Notes: generated by a model not told the origin, from the letters alone. A stretch of DNA of 64,000 nucleotides from Mucilaginibacter sabulilitoris (GCF_034262375.1 NZ_CP139558.1:3410001-3474000), one strand, 5' to 3'. Positions 18,986 through 28,730 are shown, numbered from the stretch's first letter. Program-made: numbers and translations.

Positions 18986-20614
18986 ATGGATATCGGATTC
19001 AATATAAATGAAGATATAAACAAACAACTTGTTTATGAGCTGAATACCAGGCTCAAAAAAGTACATGAAGGCGGCGGCGAAAAGGCTGCAGCTAAACAAA
19101 AAGAAAAAGGAAAGATGCTGGCTCGCGAACGTGTGGCCTACTTAATTGATAAAGACAGGCCCTGGCTTGAAATTGGCGCGTTTACTGCCGATGACATGTA
19201 CTCAGAGCATGGTGGTTGCCCCTCCGGAGGAGTGGTATGCGGTATAGGTTACATATCGGGCAGGCAATGTGTAATAGTAGCCAATGATGCCACGGTAAAG
19301 GCCGGGGCCTGGTTCCCTATAACGGCTAAAAAGAACCTGCGGGCGCAGGAGATAGCTATAGAGAACCGCTTGCCCATTATTTACCTGGTTGATTCGGCGG
19401 GCGTGTACCTGCCTTTACAGGATGAGATATTTCCGGATAAAGAACACTTTGGGCGTATATTCCGCAATAATGCCATCATGAGCAGTATGGGTATTATCCA
19501 GATTTCGGCCATTATGGGTTCATGTGTTGCGGGCGGGGCTTATCTGCCTATCATGAGCGATGAAGCCATGATCGTGGAGGGCACAGGTTCGGTTTTTTTA
19601 GCAGGATCTTACCTGGTAAAATCGGCCATAGGTGAGGATGTGGACAACGAAACCTTAGGAGGGGCAATTACACACTGCGAAATATCCGGCGTTACAGATT
19701 ATAAGCAACCAAATGATCAGGCTTGTTTGGATTCAATCCGTAACATCATGAGCATGATTGGTGATTATAACAAGGCCGGGTTCGACAGAATTAAACCATT
19801 AGCTCCAAAGCTGAGCGAGAAGGAAATTTACGGTATACTGCCCGATAACCGCGAAAAGGCTTACGATATGCACGAGATTATATTGCGCCTGCTTGACGAC
19901 TCGGCTTTTGAGGAATATAAAGAAGGCTATGGCAAATCTATCATTTGCGGCCTCGGCCGTATTGATGGCTGGGCGGTGGGTATCGTCGCTAACCAGCGCA
20001 AAGTGATCAAATCAAAAAAAGGAGAAATGCAGTTTGGCGGCGTTATTTATTCCGACTCCGCCGATAAGGCCACCCGCTTTATTATGAATTGCAATCAGAA
20101 GAAAATCCCGCTGGTCTTTTTACAGGATGTTACCGGCTTTATGGTAGGCAGCAGAAGTGAACAAGGAGGAATTATTAAGGACGGCGCTAAAATGGTGAAC
20201 GCGGTTGCCAACTCTGTAGTGCCCAAATTCACCATTGTTATAGGTAATTCTTATGGGGCAGGTAATTATGCTATGTGCGGCAAAGCTTACGACCCAAGGC
20301 TCATTTATGCATGGCCATCGGCCAAAATTGCGGTTATGGGGGGCGGGCAAGCCGCCAAAACCCTGCTGCAGATACAAGCCGCCGGTTTAAAAGCCCGGGG
20401 CGAAGAAGTAGACGAGGTAAAAGAGGCCGAATTGCTGAAACAAATAACCGACCGATATAACGCCCAAACAACTCCTTACTATGCCGCTGCAAGGCTTTGG
20501 GTAGACGGTATTATTGATCCGCTGGAAACCCGAAAAGTGATATCCATGGGTATTGAAGCGGCAAATCATGCGCCGATAGAAAAGGCCTTTAATGTTGGGG
20601 TGATACAGACGTAA
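18986..20614 (+). CDS. Acyl-CoA carboxylase beta (carboxyltransferase) subunit
   Basis: Transfers the carboxyl group from biotin to an acyl-CoA. The 542-residue protein has two crotonase-fold halves with oxyanion-hole regions GSCVAGGAYLPIM (about residue 178) and GNSYGAGNYAMCG (about residue 418). The stretch LPLQDEIFPDKEHFGRIF is typical of methylcrotonyl-CoA carboxylase beta subunits, suggesting leucine degradation, though propionyl-CoA cannot be excluded. The biotin carboxylase/biotin carrier alpha subunit is not adjacent, so the complex is assembled from a second locus. Monocistronic: divergent peptidase gene upstream, repeat element downstream. Confidence 0.92.
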   Translation: MDIGFNINEDINKQLVYELNTRLKKVHEGGGEKAAAKQKEKGKMLARERVAYLIDKDRPWLEIGAFTADDMYSEHGGCPSGGVVCGIGYISGRQCVIVANDATVKAGAWFPITAKKNLRAQEIAIENRLPIIYLVDSAGVYLPLQDEIFPDKEHFGRIFRNNAIMSSMGIIQISAIMGSCVAGGAYLPIMSDEAMIVEGTGSVFLAGSYLVKSAIGEDVDNETLGGAITHCEISGVTDYKQPNDQACLDSIRNIMSMIGDYNKAGFDRIKPLAPKLSEKEIYGILPDNREKAYDMHEIILRLLDDSAFEEYKEGYGKSIICGLGRIDGWAVGIVANQRKVIKSKKGEMQFGGVIYSDSADKATRFIMNCNQKKIPLVFLQDVTGFMVGSRSEQGGIIKDGAKMVNAVANSVVPKFTIVIGNSYGAGNYAMCGKAYDPRLIYAWPSAKIAVMGGGQAAKTLLQIQAAGLKARGEEVDEVKEAELLKQITDRYNAQTTPYYAAARLWVDGIIDPLETRKVISMGIEAANHAPIEKAFNVGVIQT

Positions 20615-20642
20615 GTAAACAGATAACACTATAACTTTCAAC

Positions 20643-20733
20643 ATGTCATTGCGAGGAGGAACGACAAAGCAATCTCAAGGGACAGGAGGCAGACCTGTAT
20701 AATGAGATTGCCACGCTACGCTCGCAATGACAT
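20643..20733. repeat. GTCATTGCGAG inverted repeat, second copy
   Basis: Arms ATGTCATTGCGAG (20643-20655) and CTCGCAATGACAT (20721-20733) are perfect complements; an inner pair AGCAATCTC / GAGATTGC continues the stem with mismatches. The outer arm is shared with 10767-10894. Confidence 0.8.
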
Positions 20734-20771
20734 ACTTTATAATAATATTAAAATTCAGCTAATCAACGGTC

Positions 20772-21125
20772 ATGAACGCAACAGTTAATGAAGTTTTAGC
20801 AATTACAGCAGGTGCTTTTCTCGCAGGAATTGGTGTGATAAAAATTTATTTACGTAAGCAGCTTCAAAAAATTGGAATCAAAGTCAACGGTGTTGTCATC
20901 AGAATAGACACCAACATAGGTATAGGTAAAAGAAATCTGTATTACCCTGTTTTTAGATTCGTTACTCTTGAAAATGAAATAATTGTCAAACGCGTAACAT
21001 GGGGCTCTAATCCTTCAATATATAGTGAAGGTGAACATGTTGTAGTAATTTATGACCCAACTGATAAGAACCACTTTATCATAGATAAACTGGATATATA
21101 CTGGCAATCGTTGGGTTTGCTTTGA
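20772..21125 (+). CDS. DUF3592-like membrane protein
   Basis: A 117-residue protein with one N-terminal membrane segment (about residues 8-26) and a small beta-domain. The sequence order VNGVVIRID, YYPVFRFVTLENE and YSEGEHVVVIYDPTD matches the DUF3592 pattern (conserved YPV.RF and V.YDP blocks). Function unknown. The gene is visibly richer in A/T at synonymous positions than its neighbours, which may mean low expression or transfer. Confidence 0.7.
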   Translation: MNATVNEVLAITAGAFLAGIGVIKIYLRKQLQKIGIKVNGVVIRIDTNIGIGKRNLYYPVFRFVTLENEIIVKRVTWGSNPSIYSEGEHVVVIYDPTDKNHFIIDKLDIYWQSLGLL

Positions 21126-21195
21126 TATTAAGTGTAATTTTTGATTATATACTACATCAGGCATAATCAATAATCAAAATTTCTATCTTGAACTT

Positions 21196-22368
21196 ATGAA
21201 AAAGCTACTACTCCCTTTTCTGTTTTTCTCGTTAAAACTCTCTGCTCAAAATGTACAACAAATTCATCAAAAAGCGATCCTGATTGATACGCATAACGAT
21301 GTATTATCCAACCAGCTTATTACCAAATTTGATCTGGCTAAACGTCAAACCGAAGGAAATTTCGACCTGGTAAGGGCCAAAGAGGGTGGGCTTAAAGCGC
21401 AGATATTTTCTATCTGGTGCGGTGAAAAGTATGGTAAAGGAACAGCCTTCGCAATGGCTAACCGTGAAATTGATTCCTTGTATGCGCTTATTAAACGCAA
21501 CCCAGATAAAATTGCCCTGGCCCGTAACAGTGCCGAACTGCAAAACATTGTTAAGCAAAAAAAGCTCGCCGCGCTGATAGGTGTGGAAGGTGGTCACATG
21601 ATAGAGGACCGCATGGATTATATTGACAGTCTTGCCAAACGAGGTATGCGCTACCTAACCCTCACCTGGAATAACAGCACTTCCTGGGCAACATCCGCGC
21701 GCGACGAGGTCACCAAAAAAGACAGTCTGCCGCATTTAGGACTTAGCGACTATGGCAAACAGATTGTCCGCCACCTGAATGGGCTGGGTGTAATGGTCGA
21801 TGTATCTCACGTAGGCGAACGTACATTTTACGATGTACTGGCCACTACAACCAAACCTGTAATAGCGTCACATAGCTGCGCCTATAGTATTGACCCAAAC
21901 AGACGCAACTTAAAAGACGAACAACTAAAAGCGCTGGCTAAAAACGGGGGAGTAGTGTGTGTTAATTTTTACAGTGGCTTTGTAGACAGTGCTTATTCAG
22001 CAAAGGTTCAAAGTTTTGTTAAGCAGCATAAAGCAGAGCTGGATTCATTGGTGAAAATATATCACGATGTTGATTTGGCAACCATCAGGCTGAACACAAT
22101 ACACAAAACCGAATCGGAGCAATTAAGGCCGCCGCTGAGTATGCTCATTCACCATATTGATTATATCGTAAAACTGATAGGGGTTGACCATGTAGGTATA
22201 GGCTCTGATTTTGATGGTTCTGAATCTTTTCCGCAGGAGATGAATAGCGTTGCCGATTACCCTAAGATAACCGAAGAACTGCTTAAACTGCACTACAGCG
22301 AAAAGGATATTGATAAAATATTGGGCGGCAACGTGATGCGTGTGCTGAAAGCAAATGCCGGTAAATGA
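21196..22368 (+). CDS. Membrane dipeptidase (M19, renal dipeptidase family)
   Basis: Zinc dipeptidase, probably periplasmic, that hydrolyses dipeptides, often with D-residues at the C-terminal position, and may recycle peptidoglycan peptides. A signal peptide (MKKLLLPFLFFSLKLSAQ) precedes the mature protein. Metal ligands are seen in LIDTHNDVL (HxD, about residues 33-35), the bridging Glu in GVEGGHMIED, and histidines in VSHVGERTF and ASHSCAYS; GIGSDFDG closes the barrel. 390 residues is a normal length. The next gene begins 26 bases downstream and may be co-transcribed. Confidence 0.93.
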   Translation: MKKLLLPFLFFSLKLSAQNVQQIHQKAILIDTHNDVLSNQLITKFDLAKRQTEGNFDLVRAKEGGLKAQIFSIWCGEKYGKGTAFAMANREIDSLYALIKRNPDKIALARNSAELQNIVKQKKLAALIGVEGGHMIEDRMDYIDSLAKRGMRYLTLTWNNSTSWATSARDEVTKKDSLPHLGLSDYGKQIVRHLNGLGVMVDVSHVGERTFYDVLATTTKPVIASHSCAYSIDPNRRNLKDEQLKALAKNGGVVCVNFYSGFVDSAYSAKVQSFVKQHKAELDSLVKIYHDVDLATIRLNTIHKTESEQLRPPLSMLIHHIDYIVKLIGVDHVGIGSDFDGSESFPQEMNSVADYPKITEELLKLHYSEKDIDKILGGNVMRVLKANAGK

Positions 22369-22394
22369 TTATCTTTGTGTACCTAAATTAGTAT

Positions 22395-23423
22395 ATGTTA
22401 AAACCTTATCTTATCTTTTTATTTTTATTAATTATCGTACAAACGTCAGGAGCACAAGTCTATAAAGCCTACGTAACCACCGATGGTTCAAGAACCACAG
22501 ATTCCTCGAAAGCCGTCTCTTATATTTTATACAAAAAAATGAAAGCGGATTCAGCCTGGGCAATGAGTCAGTATGATATGCAAGATACTTTAATGACGAC
22601 AGGAACATTTAAAGATGAACAGTTGATGATTCCACATGGAAAATTCACTTTTTATCATTTTATTCGTCCGGCTGAACTACCGTTTTACAGTAGGAATACT
22701 ACAAAAAAAAAGATTGTCTTTGAACGTGGCGGCAATTTTATTCAGGAAACAGGAATATATTTAAATGGAAAGAAGAATGGAACGTGGAAATCATACAGGC
22801 ATGGAAACCTTGAATTTGTAAATACATATAAAAACAATATTCTTAACGGAAGGTATTTGAACTATCGAAGCGGTAAAATACTCATAGAAGGCAATTTCGT
22901 TAATAATAAACGGGAAGGAAATTGGAACTACTTATCTTACTATGGAGACACAATAAAGACCGACATTTACAGAAAAGGGGAATTTATAAGATCTATTTCT
23001 CATTTATATGATAAAAAGTTTAGATATCTAACAAATGTTAAAGGTTCTAAGTATGACATAATAAGATACTTGAACTCAAAATTATCCAAGAATAAATTCG
23101 ATAGCATAGGTAAATACTATGCTTCGTATAGTTTTAATTTAACATCAGATGGAAAGCTGATTTCGCCAGTGGTTAATGAAAGTGCAGACAGTCAAATAGA
23201 TAACGCAATTGTATCTGAAATAACTCTTGCTCCAAACTGGAAACCAGTTATACAATATCCAACAACAGAGTTGTTTTTATTAACACAGGCCCCCAATACC
23301 GATCTTAATGCAGCTAACAAGGGAGAAAAAAAAGGATACATCTACTTTGATCTTTTGATTAACGTAAATGAGTATGGAAAAATTGATATTTCATATTCGG
23401 AGAGAGGTTCTATATATAACTAA
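22395..23423 (+). CDS. Secreted MORN-like repeat protein with TonB-like C-terminus
   Basis: Exported 342-residue protein with signal peptide ending near TSGAQ. The middle (about residues 110-205) has short antitoxin/MORN-type repeats: GIYLNGKKNGTWKSY, NTYKNNILNGRYLNY, GNFVNNKREGNWNYL. The C-terminal part (about 240-305) resembles a TonB C-terminal-like fold: SYSFNLTSDGKL, IDNAIVSEI and APNWKP follow its DG, helix and W order. Probable periplasmic or envelope-associated binding protein; function unknown. It is more AT-rich than its flanks. Confidence 0.65.
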   Translation: MLKPYLIFLFLLIIVQTSGAQVYKAYVTTDGSRTTDSSKAVSYILYKKMKADSAWAMSQYDMQDTLMTTGTFKDEQLMIPHGKFTFYHFIRPAELPFYSRNTTKKKIVFERGGNFIQETGIYLNGKKNGTWKSYRHGNLEFVNTYKNNILNGRYLNYRSGKILIEGNFVNNKREGNWNYLSYYGDTIKTDIYRKGEFIRSISHLYDKKFRYLTNVKGSKYDIIRYLNSKLSKNKFDSIGKYYASYSFNLTSDGKLISPVVNESADSQIDNAIVSEITLAPNWKPVIQYPTTELFLLTQAPNTDLNAANKGEKKGYIYFDLLINVNEYGKIDISYSERGSIYN

Positions 23424-23508
23424 TCAGCTAACAATGGCAGTATCCTGACCATTCCCACTTGTCTGATAACCGGATAAATGTTAAATTCGCATACATTTTT
23501 TAAAGATA

Positions 23509-24465
23509 ATGTCTCAAGAAACTGAACACATCAAATGCCTTATCATAGGCTCTGGTCCTGCAGGTTATACTGCAGCAATATATGCTTCAAGGGCTGATTT
23601 AAAGCCCGTTATGTACACCGGTTTATTAGCCGGCGGACAGCTCACCCAAACCACCGAAGTGGAGAATTTTCCCGGTTATCCTGAAGGTATTATGGGGCCC
23701 GAATTAATGGAAGATTTCCGTAAACAAGCCGAGCGGCTGGGTACCGATATTCGTTTTGGCTATGTAAGTTCTGTTGATTTTACAAGCCTGCCACATAAAG
23801 TGGTAATTGATGATGTAAAAACCATCACGGCCGATACCGTAATTATTGCCACCGGGGCATCCGCCAAATGGCTGGGTCTGGAATCTGAAGAAAAATATAG
23901 CGGTTTTGGTGTTTCGGCCTGTGCCGTATGCGACGGGTTCTTTTTTAAAGGACAGGATGTTGCCATTGTTGGTGCCGGCGATACCGCTGCCGAAGAAGCT
24001 ACCTATCTTGCTAAATTAACACGCAAGGTTTATATGATTGTTCGCAGGGATGAGTTCCGGGCTTCCAAAGCCATGGTACACCGCGTATTAAACACGCCGA
24101 ACATCGAAATTTTATACAACACCGAAACCAAAGAAATACTGGGCGACGGACAAAGCGTAACCGGTGTTAAGGTTACCAACAACCAAACCAATGTTGATAC
24201 AGATCTTGACGTTACCGGGTTCTTCGTGGCAATAGGCCACCATCCCAATACCGATATTTTCAAAGGCTGGTTAAACATGGACGAAACCGGTTATATCATA
24301 ACCCGCCCCGGTTCAACAGAAACTAATGTAGAGGGCGTATTTTGCTGCGGCGACGCGCAGGATCATATCTATCGTCAGGCAGTTACGGCTGCAGGTACCG
24401 GTTGTATGGCGGCCATTGATGCCGAACGTTATCTGGCTGCTAAGGAGCACGTAGTTACCGCATAA
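23509..24465 (+). CDS. trxB: Thioredoxin-disulfide reductase
   Basis: FAD flavoprotein reducing thioredoxin with NADPH. The 318-residue protein shows the FAD loop IIGSGPAGYTAAIYA near the N-terminus, the redox pair CAVC (Cys138 and Cys141) in SACAVCDGFFF, the NADPH loop VGAGDTAAEEA, and the C-terminal FAD motif GVFCCGDAQDHIYRQA. Length and order are those of low-molecular-weight bacterial TrxR. The ATG at 23509 follows the previous gene by 85 bases. Downstream lies a small GC-rich hairpin and then an insertion sequence. Confidence 0.97.
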   Translation: MSQETEHIKCLIIGSGPAGYTAAIYASRADLKPVMYTGLLAGGQLTQTTEVENFPGYPEGIMGPELMEDFRKQAERLGTDIRFGYVSSVDFTSLPHKVVIDDVKTITADTVIIATGASAKWLGLESEEKYSGFGVSACAVCDGFFFKGQDVAIVGAGDTAAEEATYLAKLTRKVYMIVRRDEFRASKAMVHRVLNTPNIEILYNTETKEILGDGQSVTGVKVTNNQTNVDTDLDVTGFFVAIGHHPNTDIFKGWLNMDETGYIITRPGSTETNVEGVFCCGDAQDHIYRQAVTAAGTGCMAAIDAERYLAAKEHVVTA

Positions 24466-24500
24466 GCCCCACCCAACTCTCTCCTTTAGGGAGAGGGCTT
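24465..24500. repeat. GC-rich hairpin repeat after trxB
   Basis: AGCCCCACCC followed by CTCTCC-loop-GGAGAGGGCTTT. The wording closely matches the nested part of the composite element at 10790-10820, so it is a dispersed Bacteroidota-type repeat and the likely trxB terminator. Confidence 0.65.
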
Positions 24501-24511
24501 TAATGAAATTA

Positions 24512-26251
24512 CAAAAAGAAGCTGTCAAAAGGGCAGCTTCTTTTGTTATAGGATGCTTTTTTGTGTATCTTAAAGACATGGGAGGCAAGGTAGTCTTTAA
24601 GGCATATGATCCGGACCAGTTAACGTTTTTACCGTATAAACTGGAAGAATTGGTACCGGCGGGTCATCCGGTACGGATAGTTAAACAGGTGGTTGACGCG
24701 GTCGATGTCAAGCCACTCAACCGGAAGTACAAAGGCGGCGGCGCGTCGAGTTTTCATCCCCGGCTGATGCTGAAACTGCTGGTTTATGGTTATCTGACCA
24801 ATACGTATTCATCACGTAAACTGGAAGACCAGGCGGCACAGAACGTTCACTTCATGTGGTTATTGGGCATGAAAAAGCCCGACCACAATACCATCAACCG
24901 TTTTCGCAGTGAAAAGCTATCAGGGGTACTAAAGCAGATATTCTCACAGATCGTTCTTTTATTACAACAGGAAGGAATTGTATCATTGAAGGAGGCCGTT
25001 TTCACTGATGGCACCAAGATCGAATCGGTGGCGAACAAGTACACTTTTGTATGGGGTAAAAGCATAAAGAACAGTAAAGAGAAGATGAAAGCCCAGCTTG
25101 ATGAGTTACGGGGCTATGCGCAAAGTATTGCTGCTGAAGAACTCAAAGACACCGCACCGCTGGAATACAGCGAGATCAACCCTGAGAAAGTGAAAGAAAC
25201 GATCTCAAAGATCAACGCGGCATTGGAGGATAAGGAAGACGTGGCGGGGAAAGTAAAACAAAAGCTGAACTATGCAAAAAAGCATTGGCCGGAGAACCTG
25301 GCCAAATATGATGAACAGGAAAAGTTATTGGCTGGGCGTAACAGTATGTCAAAGACGGACCCGGATGCCACGTTCATGCGGATGAAAGAAGACCATATGC
25401 TGAATGGGCAACTCAAGCCTGCTTATAACCTGCAGATCTCCACCCAAGAGCAGTTCATTCTCAATTACACGCTGCACCAGACCCCGACCGATTACCAAAC
25501 GCTACCATCACATATCGAACAGTACGAATCCCTTTATAAAGAACAGCCCAAAGCGATAGTTGCCGATGCAGGTTACGGCTCGGACGAGAACTATGGTGTG
25601 CTGCAGCAAAAAGGTATTGAAGCTTATATCAAATACAATACGTTCGACAAGGAACAAAAAGAAGGTATCAAAGCATTCAGTAACGATAGTCTGCATTATA
25701 ACGAAGCGGATAACTATCTAACCTGCCCGATGGGCCAGCGCATGCACCATGTTGGCGACGGTCAGCGGATAACTTCTTCAGGTTTTCTGCAGTTGATCAG
25801 CCGCTATCAGGCGCAGAACTGTGAAGGCTGTCCGATGCGGGGCGTATGCCACCAAAACCCCGGCAACCGGATCGTCGAGATCAACCACAGTCTGAGAAAA
25901 CATAAACAGGCAGCGACGGAAAGATTGAATACAGAACAGGGCATCAAATACCGAAAACGAAGACCCGCCGATGTGGAGCCGGTATTCGCACAACTGAAGC
26001 ACAATCATGGTTTCAGACGATTCCTGTTGAAAGGAATGTCCAAAACAGAGGTAGAAATAGGGTTATTATCCATCGCTCATAACCTCAGAAAATGGAAAGC
26101 CTGAGAAAAAGGCTTTTATCTCCCCAAAGACAGCTGAACCAATCCAAAAAACAGAACAAACCAACACAGTCCGCCTTCCCTAATAGCTTATCTAAATCGC
26201 TCTAAATAAAAAAACCGCCTCATAATTGACTTATGAGACGGCTTCTTCTTG
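24512..26251 (+). mobile_element. IS1182-family insertion sequence
   Basis: Terminal inverted repeats CAAAAAGAAGCTGTC (24512-24526) and GACGGCTTCTTCTTG (26237-26251) match at 13 of 15 positions. Each end also carries a hairpin: AGAAGCTG/CAGCTTCT at 24517-24541 and CCGCCTCATAA/TTATGAGACGG at 26215-26240. A single intact transposase gene lies between. No target-site duplication is evident. Only one copy is in the window. Confidence 0.8.
24578..26104 (+). CDS. IS1182-family DDE transposase
   Basis: Transposase of 508 residues. The N-terminal DUF772-type region begins FKAYDPDQLTFLPYKLEELV and includes HPRLMLKLLVYGYL. Catalytic residues can be placed in the RNase-H-like core: Asp in AVFTDGTKIES, Asp in IVADAGYGSDEN, and Glu in VEPVFAQLKHNHG; a four-cysteine cluster (CPMGQ, CEGCPMRGVC) precedes the last. 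The ATG at 24578 was chosen because an ATG at 24503 lies outside the element's left end and reads through the terminal hairpin. The frame is intact, so the element may be active. Confidence 0.92.
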   Translation: MGGKVVFKAYDPDQLTFLPYKLEELVPAGHPVRIVKQVVDAVDVKPLNRKYKGGGASSFHPRLMLKLLVYGYLTNTYSSRKLEDQAAQNVHFMWLLGMKKPDHNTINRFRSEKLSGVLKQIFSQIVLLLQQEGIVSLKEAVFTDGTKIESVANKYTFVWGKSIKNSKEKMKAQLDELRGYAQSIAAEELKDTAPLEYSEINPEKVKETISKINAALEDKEDVAGKVKQKLNYAKKHWPENLAKYDEQEKLLAGRNSMSKTDPDATFMRMKEDHMLNGQLKPAYNLQISTQEQFILNYTLHQTPTDYQTLPSHIEQYESLYKEQPKAIVADAGYGSDENYGVLQQKGIEAYIKYNTFDKEQKEGIKAFSNDSLHYNEADNYLTCPMGQRMHHVGDGQRITSSGFLQLISRYQAQNCEGCPMRGVCHQNPGNRIVEINHSLRKHKQAATERLNTEQGIKYRKRRPADVEPVFAQLKHNHGFRRFLLKGMSKTEVEIGLLSIAHNLRKWKA

Positions 26252-26402
26252 TTTCCTCCCCATGGGAAGGGTGCGGAAGCTTATGCGGGGGCAGTAACCA
26301 GCATTTAATCAAGGGGGCTAACACATTTTTTACACATCAAACTTCTTATATTTTTTTAAAAACTTATATATTCACCACTTAGTATTAACCTGATTAATAA
26401 TT

Positions 26403-28718
26403 ATGTACAAAAAAGCCCTCCTAATGCTGTTTGCTTCGCTTACAGTAAGTGTAACCGTAGTGGATGCACAGGATTCCGACCCTAATTTAGGCATCATCCC
26501 TGCACCTGTATCTGTAAAAAAAGCTCCCGGACAGTTTGTGCTGAGTGAGGAAACCATTATTCAGGCCGACACGCCATCGAATAGGGCGGTTTTGTTTTTT
26601 AATGATTATCTGGCCAATAATATGTATCATCGGAAAGGTGTTGTGGTAAAGGCAATGATGAAGAACCATAAAAATGCAAACCTGATCAGACTGACAGCGG
26701 CAGGTACGGATGGTTTGCCTGCAGAAGGTTATCGCTTAACCATTACGCCTGAGCAGGTAACAGTTGCCGGTAAAGGTTCAGGGCTTTTTTATGGTGTGCA
26801 AACGCTATTACAGCTAATGCCGCTGGAAAGAAGCGCTACGGCTAAATTACCTTGTGTGCAAATAGAGGATTATCCGCGTTTTGGTTACCGCGGGGCTATG
26901 CTTGATGTGGGCCGCCATTTTTTCTCTGTTGAAATGGTTAAAAAATACATCGACCTGCTGGCTGCTTATAAGCTCAATAATTTTCACTGGCATTTAACAG
27001 AAGATCAGGGCTGGCGTATCGAAATTAAAAAATACCCTAAGCTTACTCAAATAGGCAGTATGCGGGCACAAACGCTTATCGGCGGTTATCGCGACCGTAC
27101 TCCGCAGCAGTTTGACAATACACCTTACGGTGGCTTTTATACCCAGGATCAGATTCGTGATGTGGTAAAATATGCAACTGCGAGGTATATCAATATTATA
27201 CCCGAAATTGAAATGCCCGGCCACTCAACTGCAGCGCTGGCAGCCTATCCGGAATTGGGATGTGAGCCTGGCAAACCTTATAAGGTTACCGAAACCTGGG
27301 GCGTGTTAAAAGATATTTATTGCCCCACTGAAAAAACATTCAGCTTTTTGGAGGATGTTTTAACCGAAGTGATCGCGCTTTTCCCAAGCAAATACATTCA
27401 TATAGGTGGTGATGAAGCTCCTAAGGATGCCTGGAAAAATTCGGCATTTTGCCAGCAACTCATCAAAAAACTTAACCTTAAAGACGAGCATGGACTGCAA
27501 AGCTATTTTATACAGCGCATTGAGAAGTTCCTGAACTCAAAAGGGCGCAGCATCATTGGTTGGGATGAGATACTGGAGGGGGGGCTTGCACCAAATGCTA
27601 CCGTAATGAGCTGGAGGGGCGAAGATGGTGGTATAGCCGCTGCCCAGCAAAACCATAATGTGATCATGACACCAGGCAGTGCAGGTTTATATATCGACCA
27701 TGGTCAGGGTAAACCAAGCCAGGAGCCACTGAGCATTGGCGGTAATGAGCCATTATCAAAAATTTACAGCTATAACCCAACTCCGGCTGTTTTAACACCG
27801 GAGCAACAAAAGTATATTGAAGGTGTACAGGCTAATTTATGGACGGAATATATACCAACTGATGCTAAGGTTGAGTATATGCTGCTGCCCCGTTTAATGG
27901 CCCTTTCAGAAGTGGCATGGTCGCCGCTGGCTAACAAAAACTTTAAGGACTTTTCAGAAACCCGCTTACCCGGTCATTTAGCCTGGCTCGATAAAAACAA
28001 CATCAATTATCGCGTGCCCGTGGCAATTGGCGCTAAAGATACGGTAATGATAGGTTCGCAGTTGAACGCCACTTTAAGACCGTCTGTTGACGGAGCTAAG
28101 GTCTATTATACAATTGACGGTTACACTCCGCGCGAAACTGACCTGACCTACAATATCCCACTGAGCTTTCCTGTTCCGCAGGATCAGTACCGCGAGTTGC
28201 AAACCATTGTTATAACCCCATCTGGTAAAAGGAGTGTGGTGACACGTACCGTAGTTTACAATAAAGCCCCTTTTGCCCCCGTTAATTATATAGGGCAAAC
28301 CACTGGCGTAAAATACAAGTTATTTGCAGGTACATACACGGCTACCGGCCAGCTGGAAAATGCTACGGTTGCAGATAGCGGCACTGTTAAAACTTTTAGC
28401 ACGGTTGATTTTCGTAAAAATAAAGGGAAATATGGTGTAGTTTATTCGGGTTATATTAATATTGATGCTGATGGTAATTACGGTTTCTCAACACTGTCTG
28501 GTAACGGATCGGTTTTGCTGATAGATGACCAGGTGATAGTTGATAATGATGGCAAGCATGCAGTAAATGAGCAGGATGGCGCGGTACCATTATTAAAAGG
28601 ATATCATAAATTTACTTTAAAATATGTTGATGCCGGTGGCCCGCCCGCATTAAAGGTATTTGTAAACGCTCCTGGCAAGCAAAAAGCCGAGCTAACAGCC
28701 GATACCTTATATAATTAA
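26403..28718 (+). CDS. Beta-N-acetylhexosaminidase (GH20)
   Basis: Secreted glycosidase removing terminal N-acetylglucosamine or N-acetylgalactosamine from glycans. The 771-residue protein has a signal peptide (MYKKALLMLFASLTVSVTVV, cleavage near DAQ), the GH20b N-domain (about 30-155), the GH20 barrel (about 158-515) with catalytic pair Asp337-Glu338 in HIGGDEAPKDAW, a chitobiase-type C-domain (VYYTIDGYTPRET, about 565-620) and a PA14-like domain (about 635-760, including GYINIDADGNYGFST). The PA14 domain probably binds glycan. It is followed 12 bases later by a lipoprotein gene, likely the same operon. Confidence 0.95.
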   Translation: MYKKALLMLFASLTVSVTVVDAQDSDPNLGIIPAPVSVKKAPGQFVLSEETIIQADTPSNRAVLFFNDYLANNMYHRKGVVVKAMMKNHKNANLIRLTAAGTDGLPAEGYRLTITPEQVTVAGKGSGLFYGVQTLLQLMPLERSATAKLPCVQIEDYPRFGYRGAMLDVGRHFFSVEMVKKYIDLLAAYKLNNFHWHLTEDQGWRIEIKKYPKLTQIGSMRAQTLIGGYRDRTPQQFDNTPYGGFYTQDQIRDVVKYATARYINIIPEIEMPGHSTAALAAYPELGCEPGKPYKVTETWGVLKDIYCPTEKTFSFLEDVLTEVIALFPSKYIHIGGDEAPKDAWKNSAFCQQLIKKLNLKDEHGLQSYFIQRIEKFLNSKGRSIIGWDEILEGGLAPNATVMSWRGEDGGIAAAQQNHNVIMTPGSAGLYIDHGQGKPSQEPLSIGGNEPLSKIYSYNPTPAVLTPEQQKYIEGVQANLWTEYIPTDAKVEYMLLPRLMALSEVAWSPLANKNFKDFSETRLPGHLAWLDKNNINYRVPVAIGAKDTVMIGSQLNATLRPSVDGAKVYYTIDGYTPRETDLTYNIPLSFPVPQDQYRELQTIVITPSGKRSVVTRTVVYNKAPFAPVNYIGQTTGVKYKLFAGTYTATGQLENATVADSGTVKTFSTVDFRKNKGKYGVVYSGYINIDADGNYGFSTLSGNGSVLLIDDQVIVDNDGKHAVNEQDGAVPLLKGYHKFTLKYVDAGGPPALKVFVNAPGKQKAELTADTLYN

Positions 28719-28730
28719 TACCATTAAATA

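Noticed and set aside
24490..26270. Target-site duplication of the insertion sequence
   Set aside because: Sequences flanking the inferred ends (AAATTA and TTTCCTC) do not repeat; exact ends may be a few bases off.
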